Both the position numbers and the translations under genes were made by a program. From assembly GCF_003369925.1 (NCBI RefSeq), contig NZ_LARY01000002.1, positions 310,001-374,000 on the forward strand: a stretch of 64,000 nt of DNA, written 5' to 3'. Of this stretch, positions 25,127-32,836 are shown piece after piece. The notes beneath the pieces are model-generated. The model was not told the DNA's origin and did no database searches. It saw only the letters and a list, made by a program, of their open reading frames with translations. How positions within the stretch are numbered: the first letter of the stretch is position 1; every line of letters begins with the position of its first letter. The stretch is from Listeria kieliensis. GTDB taxonomy: Bacteria > Bacillota > Bacilli > Lactobacillales > Listeriaceae.

Positions 25127-26671
25127 TTACTTTTTAAAGCGATACATACTTCCAAGAACAAGCATCAGCCCTAGCAGACCACCAGCAATCGGGGACTTGT
25201 CTCCTGTCGCAGGTAGTTCAGCATTCATTCTTGCTTTATGAAGTGTTGACATTGCTGGAGGATTTTCTTGGTTTAAAGTTTTGCCATTAAATGATTTTTC
25301 TGTTCCACTATTATTCATACTGACATTAGAAACCAGCGAAGCTTTTGATTGATTCAAGCTTGCTTGTGGAACTTCTTCTTTTTTAGCAGGAGTTGGTGGT
25401 GCTACTAGTCCAGCATTTGCTGTAGAAGAACCCGTTTGTCCCCCTTTTGAACTATTTTCGTGGCCACTAACAGCACCATTATCGGATGGAGTAGATGGCT
25501 TTTTTGAATTTGGAGCTTGCCCATTTCCACTATTTACATTTTCTCCCTTGCCATCATTAGATCCCGTAGGAGGCTCAACTGGTTTATTACCAGACCCTTG
25601 TTCATCTGTTTCTAATTTATGATAAACAAAAGTAATTTCCTTCGTTTGATTAGAAAACTTCCCAGCTTGATTATCAGGTAATTTTGTCAGCCGATATCCT
25701 GAAAAACTCTTCGGTTTCACAGCGTATGAACTTCCAACTTCTCCAGTTAAAATTTCCGGTGAATCTGTCAAAGATTTGCCATTTTCATCCACAAAGTTCA
25801 CAACAACTTTTCCATTTTCTACAGCTTGAATTTTTTTATACGTGAGCGTAACTGTTTGATCGGAACTTTGGAAAGTTCCCATAACATTATCGCTTGTTTC
25901 TTGTAATATATAACCAGGAATTCGCGGTACTTCAACTGTATAGCGATCTCCAATATTACCTGATAGTTCAGTTGATGCTTGAATGGATTTACCATCTTGG
26001 TCTAAATACTGAACGGCTACTTTTCCTTGCTCTTTTTGGGTTTTTGTAATCTCTACTCCTACATTAGGAGATCCAAACTCATATCCTACTGATAATAAGA
26101 CATTGCTATAATCGCGAGCATTATATTGAATAGTGACAACATAATCTTCATCTTTATCTGCGACTACAGTTTCTGTATAAGGTGTAGGTAGCAATCGATC
26201 GTTGGAAGCATCTGCCGTTTTTACGTTACCATTAAAACTAATACTTGCCGTTGCATCTTTTACTATACGAAGTTGATAATACCAATTGAAATGATATGTA
26301 TTACCAGCTTTTAAATGAAATGTACGTGTGGCTTTGAAAACAGAGTCCCCGATGTTAGCAAAATTAATATACGCTGAATTATAACTGTTGCCATTTGGTG
26401 CTTGTATTTTTCGATTTTGCACGAAAGTATTCTCTTCGGGGACACCTAGGCTACTAGAATACTCCAGCACATTCCAGCCAGTAGCAATATCGAATGCAGA
26501 TGTAGCCTCTTGTATAGTTTGTGAACTTTCAGTTTGGGAAATTGATTTTGAATCAGGAGTTTCTGTTGCTAGTGTAGTTCCTGCAGGAATCAATACTAAG
26601 CCAACTGACAGAATAATTACTATCAATTTATGCTTAGAAATTTGATATAAAAATCTTTTCAAGTAATCCAT
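25127..26671 (-). CDS. LPXTG-anchored MucBP surface protein
   Basis: The protein of about 514 residues has a signal peptide (LIVIILSVGLVLIPAGTTLA), the shared N-terminal domain (TGWNVLEYSSSL to LLSVGYEFG), two MucBP repeats (GKVAVQYLDQDGKSI and GKVVVNFVDENGKSL), a Gly/Ser/Asn/Pro-rich stalk and the sorting signal LPATG with a hydrophobic helix and YRFKK tail. MucBP domains bind mucin-like glycans. ATG 26669-26671 is chosen for GGAG six bases upstream. A longer frame to 26749 would add 26 residues before the signal peptide. Confidence 0.88.
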   Translation of the reverse strand: MDYLKRFLYQISKHKLIVIILSVGLVLIPAGTTLATETPDSKSISQTESSQTIQEATSAFDIATGWNVLEYSSSLGVPEENTFVQNRKIQAPNGNSYNSAYINFANIGDSVFKATRTFHLKAGNTYHFNWYYQLRIVKDATASISFNGNVKTADASNDRLLPTPYTETVVADKDEDYVVTIQYNARDYSNVLLSVGYEFGSPNVGVEITKTQKEQGKVAVQYLDQDGKSIQASTELSGNIGDRYTVEVPRIPGYILQETSDNVMGTFQSSDQTVTLTYKKIQAVENGKVVVNFVDENGKSLTDSPEILTGEVGSSYAVKPKSFSGYRLTKLPDNQAGKFSNQTKEITFVYHKLETDEQGSGNKPVEPPTGSNDGKGENVNSGNGQAPNSKKPSTPSDNGAVSGHENSSKGGQTGSSTANAGLVAPPTPAKKEEVPQASLNQSKASLVSNVSMNNSGTEKSFNGKTLNQENPPAMSTLHKARMNAELPATGDKSPIAGGLLGLMLVLGSMYRFKK

Positions 26672-26768
26672 TTTCGTCTCCTTTTCTTTCATATAAATAA
26701 TTATTCTTATTTTACTTTCTAAACCACCTTTTTCTTGATCTTTTATCACCCCCTCAAAATATTAGCTA

Positions 26769-27461
26769 CTACATGTAAATCCCCTGACTCTCCTTTACAG
26801 CTTGTCGTAGCTTCCTAAGATGAATGACAATTTGCCGTTTTTTCAAGAAAATTAATCGTTCGTCCACAAGCATTTTACAAATTTTTGAAAATGCTGTAGC
26901 ATCAAGATCACAATAATCCGCTAGAAAATAGTGATTAATGACCGTTGGAAACTCATAAAAATCTTCATTCTGATCCGCTCCAAGCGCATAAGCTGCGTTA
27001 ATTAAGCCTATCAAAACACGATCCCTTTGATATTTTCCATTTATCCCCATTTTTACAACAAACTGATGTAACTGACCTGTTAGTTTTTTTAAAATAAACT
27101 CTGTAAAAATAGGGCGAATAGAAAGGTAATCCAAAAAATATTGCTTTTCTATTGAAATCAGTTCACATTTGCTTAGTGCTTTAAGTGTAAATTGATTTTC
27201 TTCCTTTGATACAAAAACTCGGTCAAAGTCGACTAGCGCTTCTCCTACATAGAAACTAACAGCTCTTGCTTGATTTTTTACAAGCATAAATTTCACAACA
27301 TAACCCTGTTTCAAAATAATGACCCGTCCATAATCTTCTTTGATTTGTTCATTCTTGTTGTATACTCTGCGCTGTATCTGTTCCCGATTAAGTGCATTCT
27401 GTTCCAATTCTTGAATAATATCTTCAATAGTTGCTTCTTTTTTTATTTCTTTTCTATACAT
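26769..27461 (-). CDS. Crp/Fnr family (PrfA-like) regulator of the adhesin operon
   Basis: The 230-residue protein has a beta-roll (about 35-125, GRVIILKQGYVVKFML), the dimer helix near 125-150, and a winged helix-turn-helix around INHYFLADYCDLDATAFSKICKMLVDE. It has AAGGAGGTGG upstream of ATG. It lies about 100 bp upstream of the LPXTG gene on the same strand with no terminator seen, so it may be first gene of the adhesin operon. The operator motif in its own promoter suggests autoregulation. Confidence 0.8.
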   Translation of the reverse strand: MYRKEIKKEATIEDIIQELEQNALNREQIQRRVYNKNEQIKEDYGRVIILKQGYVVKFMLVKNQARAVSFYVGEALVDFDRVFVSKEENQFTLKALSKCELISIEKQYFLDYLSIRPIFTEFILKKLTGQLHQFVVKMGINGKYQRDRVLIGLINAAYALGADQNEDFYEFPTVINHYFLADYCDLDATAFSKICKMLVDERLIFLKKRQIVIHLRKLRQAVKESQGIYM

Positions 27462-27519
27462 ATTTCCACCTCCTTACTAAAATATCATTTATAAGTGTTT
27501 ATTATGTTGTAAATAAACA

Positions 27520-27561
27520 TTTATATCGTGATTTTTGTTAAAAATTTGTTACTAAGTTTTT
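27520..27561 (-). promoter_or_regulatory. Promoter with Crp/PrfA-like operator of the adhesin-operon regulator
   Basis: The -10 is TATAAA (27520-27525, minus strand). The motif TGTTACTAAGTTTTT (27547-27561) is centred about 41 bp upstream of the inferred start. Its right half is degenerate compared with the other three copies. Confidence 0.45.
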
Positions 27562-27632
27562 TTATGTATAAATTCTCATCATTTCTTTATTTTTCTGCAC
27601 AAATCTTCCATTTTTTATCATGATTTTAAGGC

Positions 27633-27671
27633 ACAAAAAAACTTCTTGGATTTCTCCAAGAAGTTTTTTTG
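27633..27671 (-). terminator. Terminator of the SDR gene at 27.7 kb
   Basis: A perfect 16-bp stem AAAAAAACTTCTTGGA with its complement, loop TTTC and T7. Confidence 0.9.
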
Positions 27672-27681
27672 TAACGCGCTC

Positions 27682-28431
27682 TTACATAGTAAGTGCGCCG
27701 CCGTCTATTAAGTATTCTCCACCAGTAATAAAACGTGCCTCGTCAGATGCCAAGAATAAAACACAATAGGCTACATCAATTGGTTCTCCAATATAAGGAA
27801 GCGCACCAGTTGATGCTGCATGTTCTCTGCTTTCATCTGTTTGTAACACATCTTTAAGCATTGGCGTGTCAATCGTACCAGGATGCACAGAATTAACTCG
27901 AATCGATTCTTTTCCGTACGTTAGTGCAGCATTCTTAGTTAGCGTGCGAACAGCTCCTTTACTTGCATTGTAACCAGCTCCACCAACTCCATAGATGCCA
28001 GCTAAAGAGGAGATATTAACAATCGATCCCCCACCATTTTTTTGCATATTTGGAATCACGTATTTCATTCCAAGGAATGTTCCTGTTGCATTGATAGATA
28101 AGATCTTTTCAAATTCCGCCTTACTGATTTCTGTTACTGTTTTAAAACTCAAGATTCCAGCATTATTAACTAGAATATCAATTTTTCCAAACTCCTTAAT
28201 TCCTTCATCCACGACTTTTTGCCAATCTTCTTCATTCGAAACATCTTGTTTCATTGCTAACGCTGTGCCGCCATTTTCTTTTATTTTGTTTGCAAGCTCA
28301 TCTACTCCTTCTTGCTGCAAATCTGTGATAATAACTTTTGCTCCTTCTTTCGCAAACAATTCTGCTTCTGCCGCTCCTTGTCCACGTGCAGCTCCTGTAA
28401 TCAATGCTACTTTACCATCTAAACGTCCCAT
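27682..28431 (-). CDS. Short-chain dehydrogenase/reductase (SDR)
   Basis: The 249-residue classical SDR has TGAARGQGAAEAEL, VIITDLQQEG (NAD-type aspartate), NNAG, catalytic serine in VNISSLAG, YNASK as YxxxK, and C-terminal LIDGGALTM. It resembles 3-alpha/20-beta-hydroxysteroid or cyclopentanol dehydrogenase-type SDRs; the substrate is unknown. GGGGG upstream of ATG. A catabolite-repression-type site overlaps its promoter. Confidence 0.88.
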   Translation of the reverse strand: MGRLDGKVALITGAARGQGAAEAELFAKEGAKVIITDLQQEGVDELANKIKENGGTALAMKQDVSNEEDWQKVVDEGIKEFGKIDILVNNAGILSFKTVTEISKAEFEKILSINATGTFLGMKYVIPNMQKNGGGSIVNISSLAGIYGVGGAGYNASKGAVRTLTKNAALTYGKESIRVNSVHPGTIDTPMLKDVLQTDESREHAASTGALPYIGEPIDVAYCVLFLASDEARFITGGEYLIDGGALTM

Positions 28432-28474
28432 TTAGATTTCCCCCTTTTCCATTATATGTACTACAATTTGAGTA

Positions 28475-28501
28475 TACAAAACTTTAGTAACCGTTTACAA
28501 A
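28475..28501 (-). promoter_or_regulatory. Promoter with cre-like site for the SDR gene
   Basis: On the minus strand TGTAAACGGTTACT (28486-28499) matches the CcpA cre consensus TGWAARCGYTWNCW at 13 of 14 positions. It overlaps a possible -35 (TTGTAA) placed 18 bp from TATACT, which suits repression by CcpA. Confidence 0.55.
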
Positions 28502-28551
28502 ACATATGCTTGCAGAATGCTTCACAAGCAATTGTTTCACTTAAAAATAAC

Positions 28552-28588
28552 AAAAAAGCTGATGAAATTAAAATTTCATCAGCTTTTA
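28552..28588 (-). terminator. Terminator of the glycerol facilitator gene
   Basis: A 16-bp stem AAAAGCTGATGAAATT with its complement, and T on the minus strand. Confidence 0.9.
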
Positions 28589-28604
28589 ACTTTCGATCAA
28601 TTAA

Positions 28605-29336
28605 TTAAAAGAAAACCACTTTATAAAGCAAGATTGCCAATATTGCTGCAAGAATTGGGGCAACAACAGGTATCCAAGCATAATTCCACTCTGAACTCCC
28701 CTTATGTTTTAGTGGAAGAAGAGCGTGCAAAATACGTGGTCCAAGATCCCGCGCTGGGTTAAGACCTGGTCCAGTTGGTCCACCAAGTGAAGCCACTAGA
28801 GTCCAAACAAGGAAACCTAAAGCTAGATGTGCTGTTCCTAGATTATCTGCAAAAAACGGTGCTTTGGTAATTCCTAGCGCACCAAAGAACAACACGAAAG
28901 AACCAACAAATTCATTCACAAAACCGTTTGTTTTGCTTCGAACAGCATTGATTGTTGAAAAAGTCCCAAGAATGTGGTCGGGCGTTGTGGTCCTGTCATA
29001 GTAAGGCTTGTAACAAGCTACTACGATTAATTGTCCAACCATTGCGCCTGCGAATTGGGCAATGATATAAGGAACAACTTCTCCCCAAGGGAAAAGACCC
29101 GCTACAGCAAGTCCGATTGTAAATGCTGGATTGATGTGGTTCCCGCTAATTCCGCCAAACATCATGGCAGGAATCATAACCCCACAGCCGTAACCAACTG
29201 CGATTAACATCCAGTCACTTCCAAATCCTTTCGTTCCTTTAAGATCAACGTTTGCTACTGCGCCATTCCCTAAAATAATTAAAAGTGCTGTACCAAAAAA
29301 TTCAGCGAGCAGCCGCGTCATAAGCGTGTAATCCAT
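28605..29336 (-). CDS. glpF: Glycerol uptake facilitator (MIP/aquaglyceroporin)
   Basis: The membrane protein of about 243 residues has six helices and the two half-helix motifs INPAFTIG and LNPARDLGPR. The aspartate after NPAR marks glycerol-conducting aquaglyceroporins. It passes glycerol and small polyols into the cell. ATG 29334-29336 is chosen for GGAGGAG five bases upstream; the longer frame adds a non-membrane leader of 21 residues. No glpK or glpD is adjacent. Confidence 0.9.
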   Translation of the reverse strand: MDYTLMTRLLAEFFGTALLIILGNGAVANVDLKGTKGFGSDWMLIAVGYGCGVMIPAMMFGGISGNHINPAFTIGLAVAGLFPWGEVVPYIIAQFAGAMVGQLIVVACYKPYYDRTTTPDHILGTFSTINAVRSKTNGFVNEFVGSFVLFFGALGITKAPFFADNLGTAHLALGFLVWTLVASLGGPTGPGLNPARDLGPRILHALLPLKHKGSSEWNYAWIPVVAPILAAILAILLYKVVFF

Positions 29337-29600
29337 CCAAACTCCTCCATTTGCTACAAATTTCACAAAAATATACGAACGCTTTTTTGAACCACGCAAA
29401 ACTTTCTATGCTGTGAAATTTAAAAGCAAATCAAGTTGCAAACTGTTAAAAAGCGCACGATTAAGTTCATTATACCCCTCTTCTATAATTTATCAAGTCA
29501 TAATTTATTGATTTGAAAACGATTTACTTCGCTTTTCCATCCTATTGGAAGCGCTGTTTTTCAAATGAAATTTTTTTGAATAAATAAAAATGAACAAGCA
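29337..29600. other. Upstream region of glpF, no gene
   Basis: No coding frame is seen. Two partial cre-like sequences occur, TGAAAACGATTTAC near 29515 and TGGAAGCGCTGTTT near 29545, each about 11 of 14 to consensus. They are plausible for CcpA control of glycerol uptake but weak. Confidence 0.35.
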
Positions 29601-29650
29601 AAAAACACATAAACTTCAAGAATATTCTTCAATCCGTCTATGTGTCTTCT
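29601..29650 (-). terminator. Terminator of mntH
   Basis: ACACATA and TATGTGT arms with an inner paired segment around AGAATATTCT, and T6 on the minus strand. Confidence 0.7.
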
Positions 29651-29656
29651 ACTAAA

Positions 29657-31024
29657 TCAGCCCAAGTCTTGTCCTGTGATAAAGATATAGCCTAAAAGGA
29701 ATATATTAAGTGCGACAATAACCGCTGTGACAATCCATGCAATAATTTGGACGGGAATAGAATTCGCAAATTCTCCCATTTTTTTCTTGCTACTTGTGAA
29801 AAGAACGAGTGGGACAACAGCGAACGGCAGTTGCAAACTAAGGATAACTTGACTCCATAAAAGAAGCGATCCTGTTCCTTTAGCACCAGAAATCAACGTT
29901 ACGATAAAAACTGGAATGACTGCAAGTAAACGTGTGATTACCCTTCTAAGCCAAGGCTTAATTCGTAAATGAATGAACCCTTCCATAACAATTTGCCCAC
30001 TGAGCGTTCCAGTAATCGTGGAGTTTTGTCCAGAAGCAAGGAGCGCCACGGCAAAAAGTGTACTAGCAAGCCCAACGCCAAGGGTAGGTCCCAAAAGCTT
30101 ATAAGCTCCTTCAATTTCGGAAACAGCCAGTCCAGTTCCGTGAAAAGCTGCTGCCCCTAAGATCAAAATCATTGAATTAATAACAAAAGCGATTGTTAGT
30201 GAAAACGTGGAGTCAATCTTAGCAAATCGAACAGCTTCACGTTTTCCTTCCACAGTCCGATCATATTTTCTTGTTTGAACGAGTGATGAGTGCAAATATA
30301 AATTGTGAGGCATTACTGTTGCACCCAAAATCCCTAAAGCAATAAATAGCATTGCAGGATTTGTTACGACTTCAGCATGTGGCAAATAGCCTTCAAGCAA
30401 AGCACCCATTTTCGGATGAGAAGCCACCATTTCAAAAGCGAAGATCACAAAGATTGTTGCCATCAAGACGATAACAATGGATTCGATGATTCGGAACCCT
30501 TTTCTTTGAAGCATCAATAAAAGTAGCACATCTAGCGTTGTAATAGCTACCCCACCTAAAAGCGGAATACCAAATAATAAATTTAAAGCAATCGCTGAAC
30601 CAATAACTTCTGCAATATCAGTTGCAATAATGGCCAGCTCAGTCAGTATCCATAGCACAAAAGAAGCTTTCTTCCCAACCGAAGCTCGAGTAGCTTGAGC
30701 TAAATCTTTACCAGTTGCAATCCCAAGTTTGGCAGAAAGCGACTGTAAAAACATCGCAATTAAGTTTGAAAGTAAAATAACACTCAAAAGTGTATATCCA
30801 AAACGCGCTCCCCCAGCAATCGAAGTTGCCCAGTTACCAGGATCGACGTATCCAACCGCTACAAGGGAACCAGGTCCCATGAAAGCCAATAATTTTCTAA
30901 AGAAGCCTGCATTTTTTGGAATTGCAATGGAGCTATTTACTTCTTCCAAGCTCACATTATGCGTTTTCGAAACCCACGCTTCTTTTTTTGATTTTTTATT
31001 CAGTGTAAGTTCTTCTTGCTCCAT
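29657..31024 (-). CDS. mntH: Nramp-family Mn(II)/H+ symporter
   Basis: The protein of about 455 residues has about eleven membrane helices and the Nramp signatures DPGNWATSIAGG (helix 1, with the metal-binding D-x-x-N) and MPHNLYLHSSLVQTRK (helix 6, MPH). It imports manganese and other divalent metals. ATG 31022-31024 with AAGGA six bases upstream is preferred to an in-frame TTG at 31030. An MntR-type operator overlaps the promoter. Confidence 0.95.
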   Translation of the reverse strand: MEQEELTLNKKSKKEAWVSKTHNVSLEEVNSSIAIPKNAGFFRKLLAFMGPGSLVAVGYVDPGNWATSIAGGARFGYTLLSVILLSNLIAMFLQSLSAKLGIATGKDLAQATRASVGKKASFVLWILTELAIIATDIAEVIGSAIALNLLFGIPLLGGVAITTLDVLLLLMLQRKGFRIIESIVIVLMATIFVIFAFEMVASHPKMGALLEGYLPHAEVVTNPAMLFIALGILGATVMPHNLYLHSSLVQTRKYDRTVEGKREAVRFAKIDSTFSLTIAFVINSMILILGAAAFHGTGLAVSEIEGAYKLLGPTLGVGLASTLFAVALLASGQNSTITGTLSGQIVMEGFIHLRIKPWLRRVITRLLAVIPVFIVTLISGAKGTGSLLLWSQVILSLQLPFAVVPLVLFTSSKKKMGEFANSIPVQIIAWIVTAVIVALNIFLLGYIFITGQDLG

Positions 31025-31057
31025 AGCCAATCCTTCTTTCTCTTTTCAACTACCTTC

Positions 31058-31086
31058 ATTTTGCACCAGGGAAACTTTTTTGTCAA
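31058..31086 (-). promoter_or_regulatory. mntH promoter with MntR-type operator
   Basis: On the minus strand TTGACA (31081-31086) and CAAAAT (31058-31063) are 17 bp apart. The plus-strand ATTTTGCACCAGGGAAACT (31058-31076) closely resembles the B. subtilis mntH MntR site, so repression by Mn-loaded MntR is likely. Confidence 0.7.
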
Positions 31087-31125
31087 GAGGAAAGTAAAAA
31101 AGCCTTGGCTATCTTTTACTCATCA

Positions 31126-31165
31126 AATAAAAGAAGTTGAAATCAACCGATTTCAACTTCTTTTT
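31126..31165 (-). terminator. Terminator of the LtrA gene
   Basis: A 15-bp stem AAAGAAGTTGAAATC/GATTTCAACTTCTTT with T on both sides. Confidence 0.85.
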
Positions 31166-32292
31166 CTAACGAGTTTGCTTGACTGAAAACGAATCATCAA
31201 ATCGAGCAAGGCGCAAATTAAAATAGAGAGTAAACTCGTAATAAGCGGAAGGCTTGTCAATTGATTCAGTAAATAAAAACAAGCTAAAAGCCCAACAAGG
31301 CCCATCTCTTTCCAAATAGAAAACTCAATCTCTGCTTTTTTATGAAGGCCAAAAACAACTTGCTTGGACAAAAAGAACAGCGCTACTGATCCATATAAAA
31401 AGAGCAACAACAAGCTCTTGTTTAGATGACCTAAGAAAAGTAAATGAATATTCGCTGCAAGCATCATGATAGCAATGATAATAAAATAATGCCCGTATAA
31501 GAAAACTTGGCCATTTGTCGCCCTGTTTTGATCGACAACATGTTCGAAACTGTGGAAATAGGATGCCCACAAAATCGCGATGATCACGAAGCTTAGAAAT
31601 ACATAAAGTAGCGTATACGGATCTGTTACTTTTTCGGCAAGGATGCTTGTTATTGCGACAATGGTTTCTCCGAAGGTAATGATGACGAAAAGGCCGAAGC
31701 GCTCTGCTAAATGCGGAAAATGGACAGGGACTTTTTGTAGTTTTTTTCCGTTTAGAAGCGGCAACAAAATGTCTAGGAAAATTCCGGCATACATGATGAA
31801 AAATCGGCTATTTCCTTCAAAGAAAATCGCGCTGAGGGAGATGAGGATGCCTACTAGGAATAATCTACCAAGCAAGTTGGCTACTTGTTTTTGTTCCGCA
31901 CTATACTTTTTGGCGGCTGTAAAATATTGGATAACGGTAAACAAGCGAATGCCTGCATAGCCGATGATAAAGGTGTAGAACGTGTCTGCAAATTCAAGAT
32001 CAAAGCTTGCGGTCATCAAAATGAGAAAGAACATTTGGCTGAGCATAAAGAGTTCTGGGTGGCTTATTTTCTTGCCAAAACGGTTGTAAAACATGGTTTG
32101 TCCAACCCAAGCCCAAAACATCGGCGTCACCATTAGCAAGTATTCGCCAAAGTACAGCAGCGTATGCTCAGGATGATGATCGATCGTAACGAAAAGATGA
32201 GTGGTCGACGAGACGGCGGTAACAAAAATTAAATCAAAAAAGAGCTCAAGCCAGGAGACTTTTCGCTCTTCAAAAATTTGTTTTTTCATCAT
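31153..32292 (-). CDS. ltrA: Low-temperature requirement A (LtrA) family membrane protein
   Basis: The 379-residue protein has about ten membrane segments and the family opening VSWLELFFDLIFVTAVSSTTHLF, plus FGLFVIITFGETIVAITS. LtrA was first linked to growth of L. monocytogenes at low temperature; its biochemical role is unknown. The start overlaps the stop of the upstream GNAT gene (TAATG), so the two are coupled. An ATG ATG doublet leaves a one-codon ambiguity. Confidence 0.88.
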   Translation of the reverse strand: MMKKQIFEERKVSWLELFFDLIFVTAVSSTTHLFVTIDHHPEHTLLYFGEYLLMVTPMFWAWVGQTMFYNRFGKKISHPELFMLSQMFFLILMTASFDLEFADTFYTFIIGYAGIRLFTVIQYFTAAKKYSAEQKQVANLLGRLFLVGILISLSAIFFEGNSRFFIMYAGIFLDILLPLLNGKKLQKVPVHFPHLAERFGLFVIITFGETIVAITSILAEKVTDPYTLLYVFLSFVIIAILWASYFHSFEHVVDQNRATNGQVFLYGHYFIIIAIMMLAANIHLLFLGHLNKSLLLLFLYGSVALFFLSKQVVFGLHKKAEIEFSIWKEMGLVGLLACFYLLNQLTSLPLITSLLSILICALLDLMIRFQSSKLVRKRS

Positions 32293-32573
32293 TAGCGGTT
32301 CGCTTCCACTTCTTGATATTCCACTTTTTTCTGAAATTCAGATTTGGCAAATGGACAAAGTGGAATCACTTTTTTATTCTCATTTTTTGCTTTTTGGACA
32401 GCACGCTTTACAAGTTCTTGTGCGATGCCTTGCCCTCTCGCTTCATCAATTACACCTGTATGGTCGATGATAAGCATTGTTTCGCCAGCATTTGAAAACG
32501 TAATTTCACCGACTTCTTTTCCTGTTTCATTGACAGCATAAATTCGGTTCTCACCATTTTTATATTCAATCAT
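32292..32573 (-). CDS. YjdJ-like small GNAT acetyltransferase
   Basis: The protein of about 93 residues, from ATG 32571-32573 with AAGG eight bases upstream, is a minimal GNAT of the YjdJ/NATD1 type: MLIIDHTGVIDEARGQGIAQELVKRAV with the acetyl-CoA loop, and IPLCPFAKSEFQK. Its start overlaps the stop of the ferredoxin-like gene, copying the YjdI-YjdJ pair of E. coli. The longer frame to 32627 would lie inside that gene. Confidence 0.85.
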   Translation of the reverse strand: MIEYKNGENRIYAVNETGKEVGEITFSNAGETMLIIDHTGVIDEARGQGIAQELVKRAVQKAKNENKKVIPLCPFAKSEFQKKVEYQEVEANR

Positions 32574-32817
32574 TTTTTTGGCCTTCTTTCTGAATATATT
32601 GAAGTGCCCCGCTTGGACATGTATCAATGACTCGCATTACTTCTTCTTTTGAAGCATTATCTGGGAGTATCCATGGTTTTCTATCTAAATTAAAGATTTC
32701 TCCATTCCCTTGCACACAATTCCCCGAATGCTCACAAATTTGTGTGTTAAAGTAAACGTCTATATCTTTTCCCAAGTATTTACGGTACCCTTTTTCAAGC
32801 AATTCTGCTTCAGTCAT
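32566..32817 (-). CDS. YjdI-like (4Fe-4S) mono-cluster protein
   Basis: The 83-residue protein has the Fer4_19 pattern: CEHSGNC, then KPWILPDN and CPSGAL, giving three cysteines with histidine for a single iron-sulfur cluster. It is first in the group followed by the YjdJ-like GNAT and LtrA genes. The function of the pair is not known. Confidence 0.85.
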   Translation of the reverse strand: MTEAELLEKGYRKYLGKDIDVYFNTQICEHSGNCVQGNGEIFNLDRKPWILPDNASKEEVMRVIDTCPSGALQYIQKEGQKND

Positions 32818-32836
32818 TCAAGCCATCCCCCGTTTC

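Noticed and set aside
16258-27561. Classical PrfA boxes
   Set aside because: The shared motif has TGTTAC with a 3-base centre rather than TTAACA-N2-TGTTAA, so it is described as a related but distinct site.
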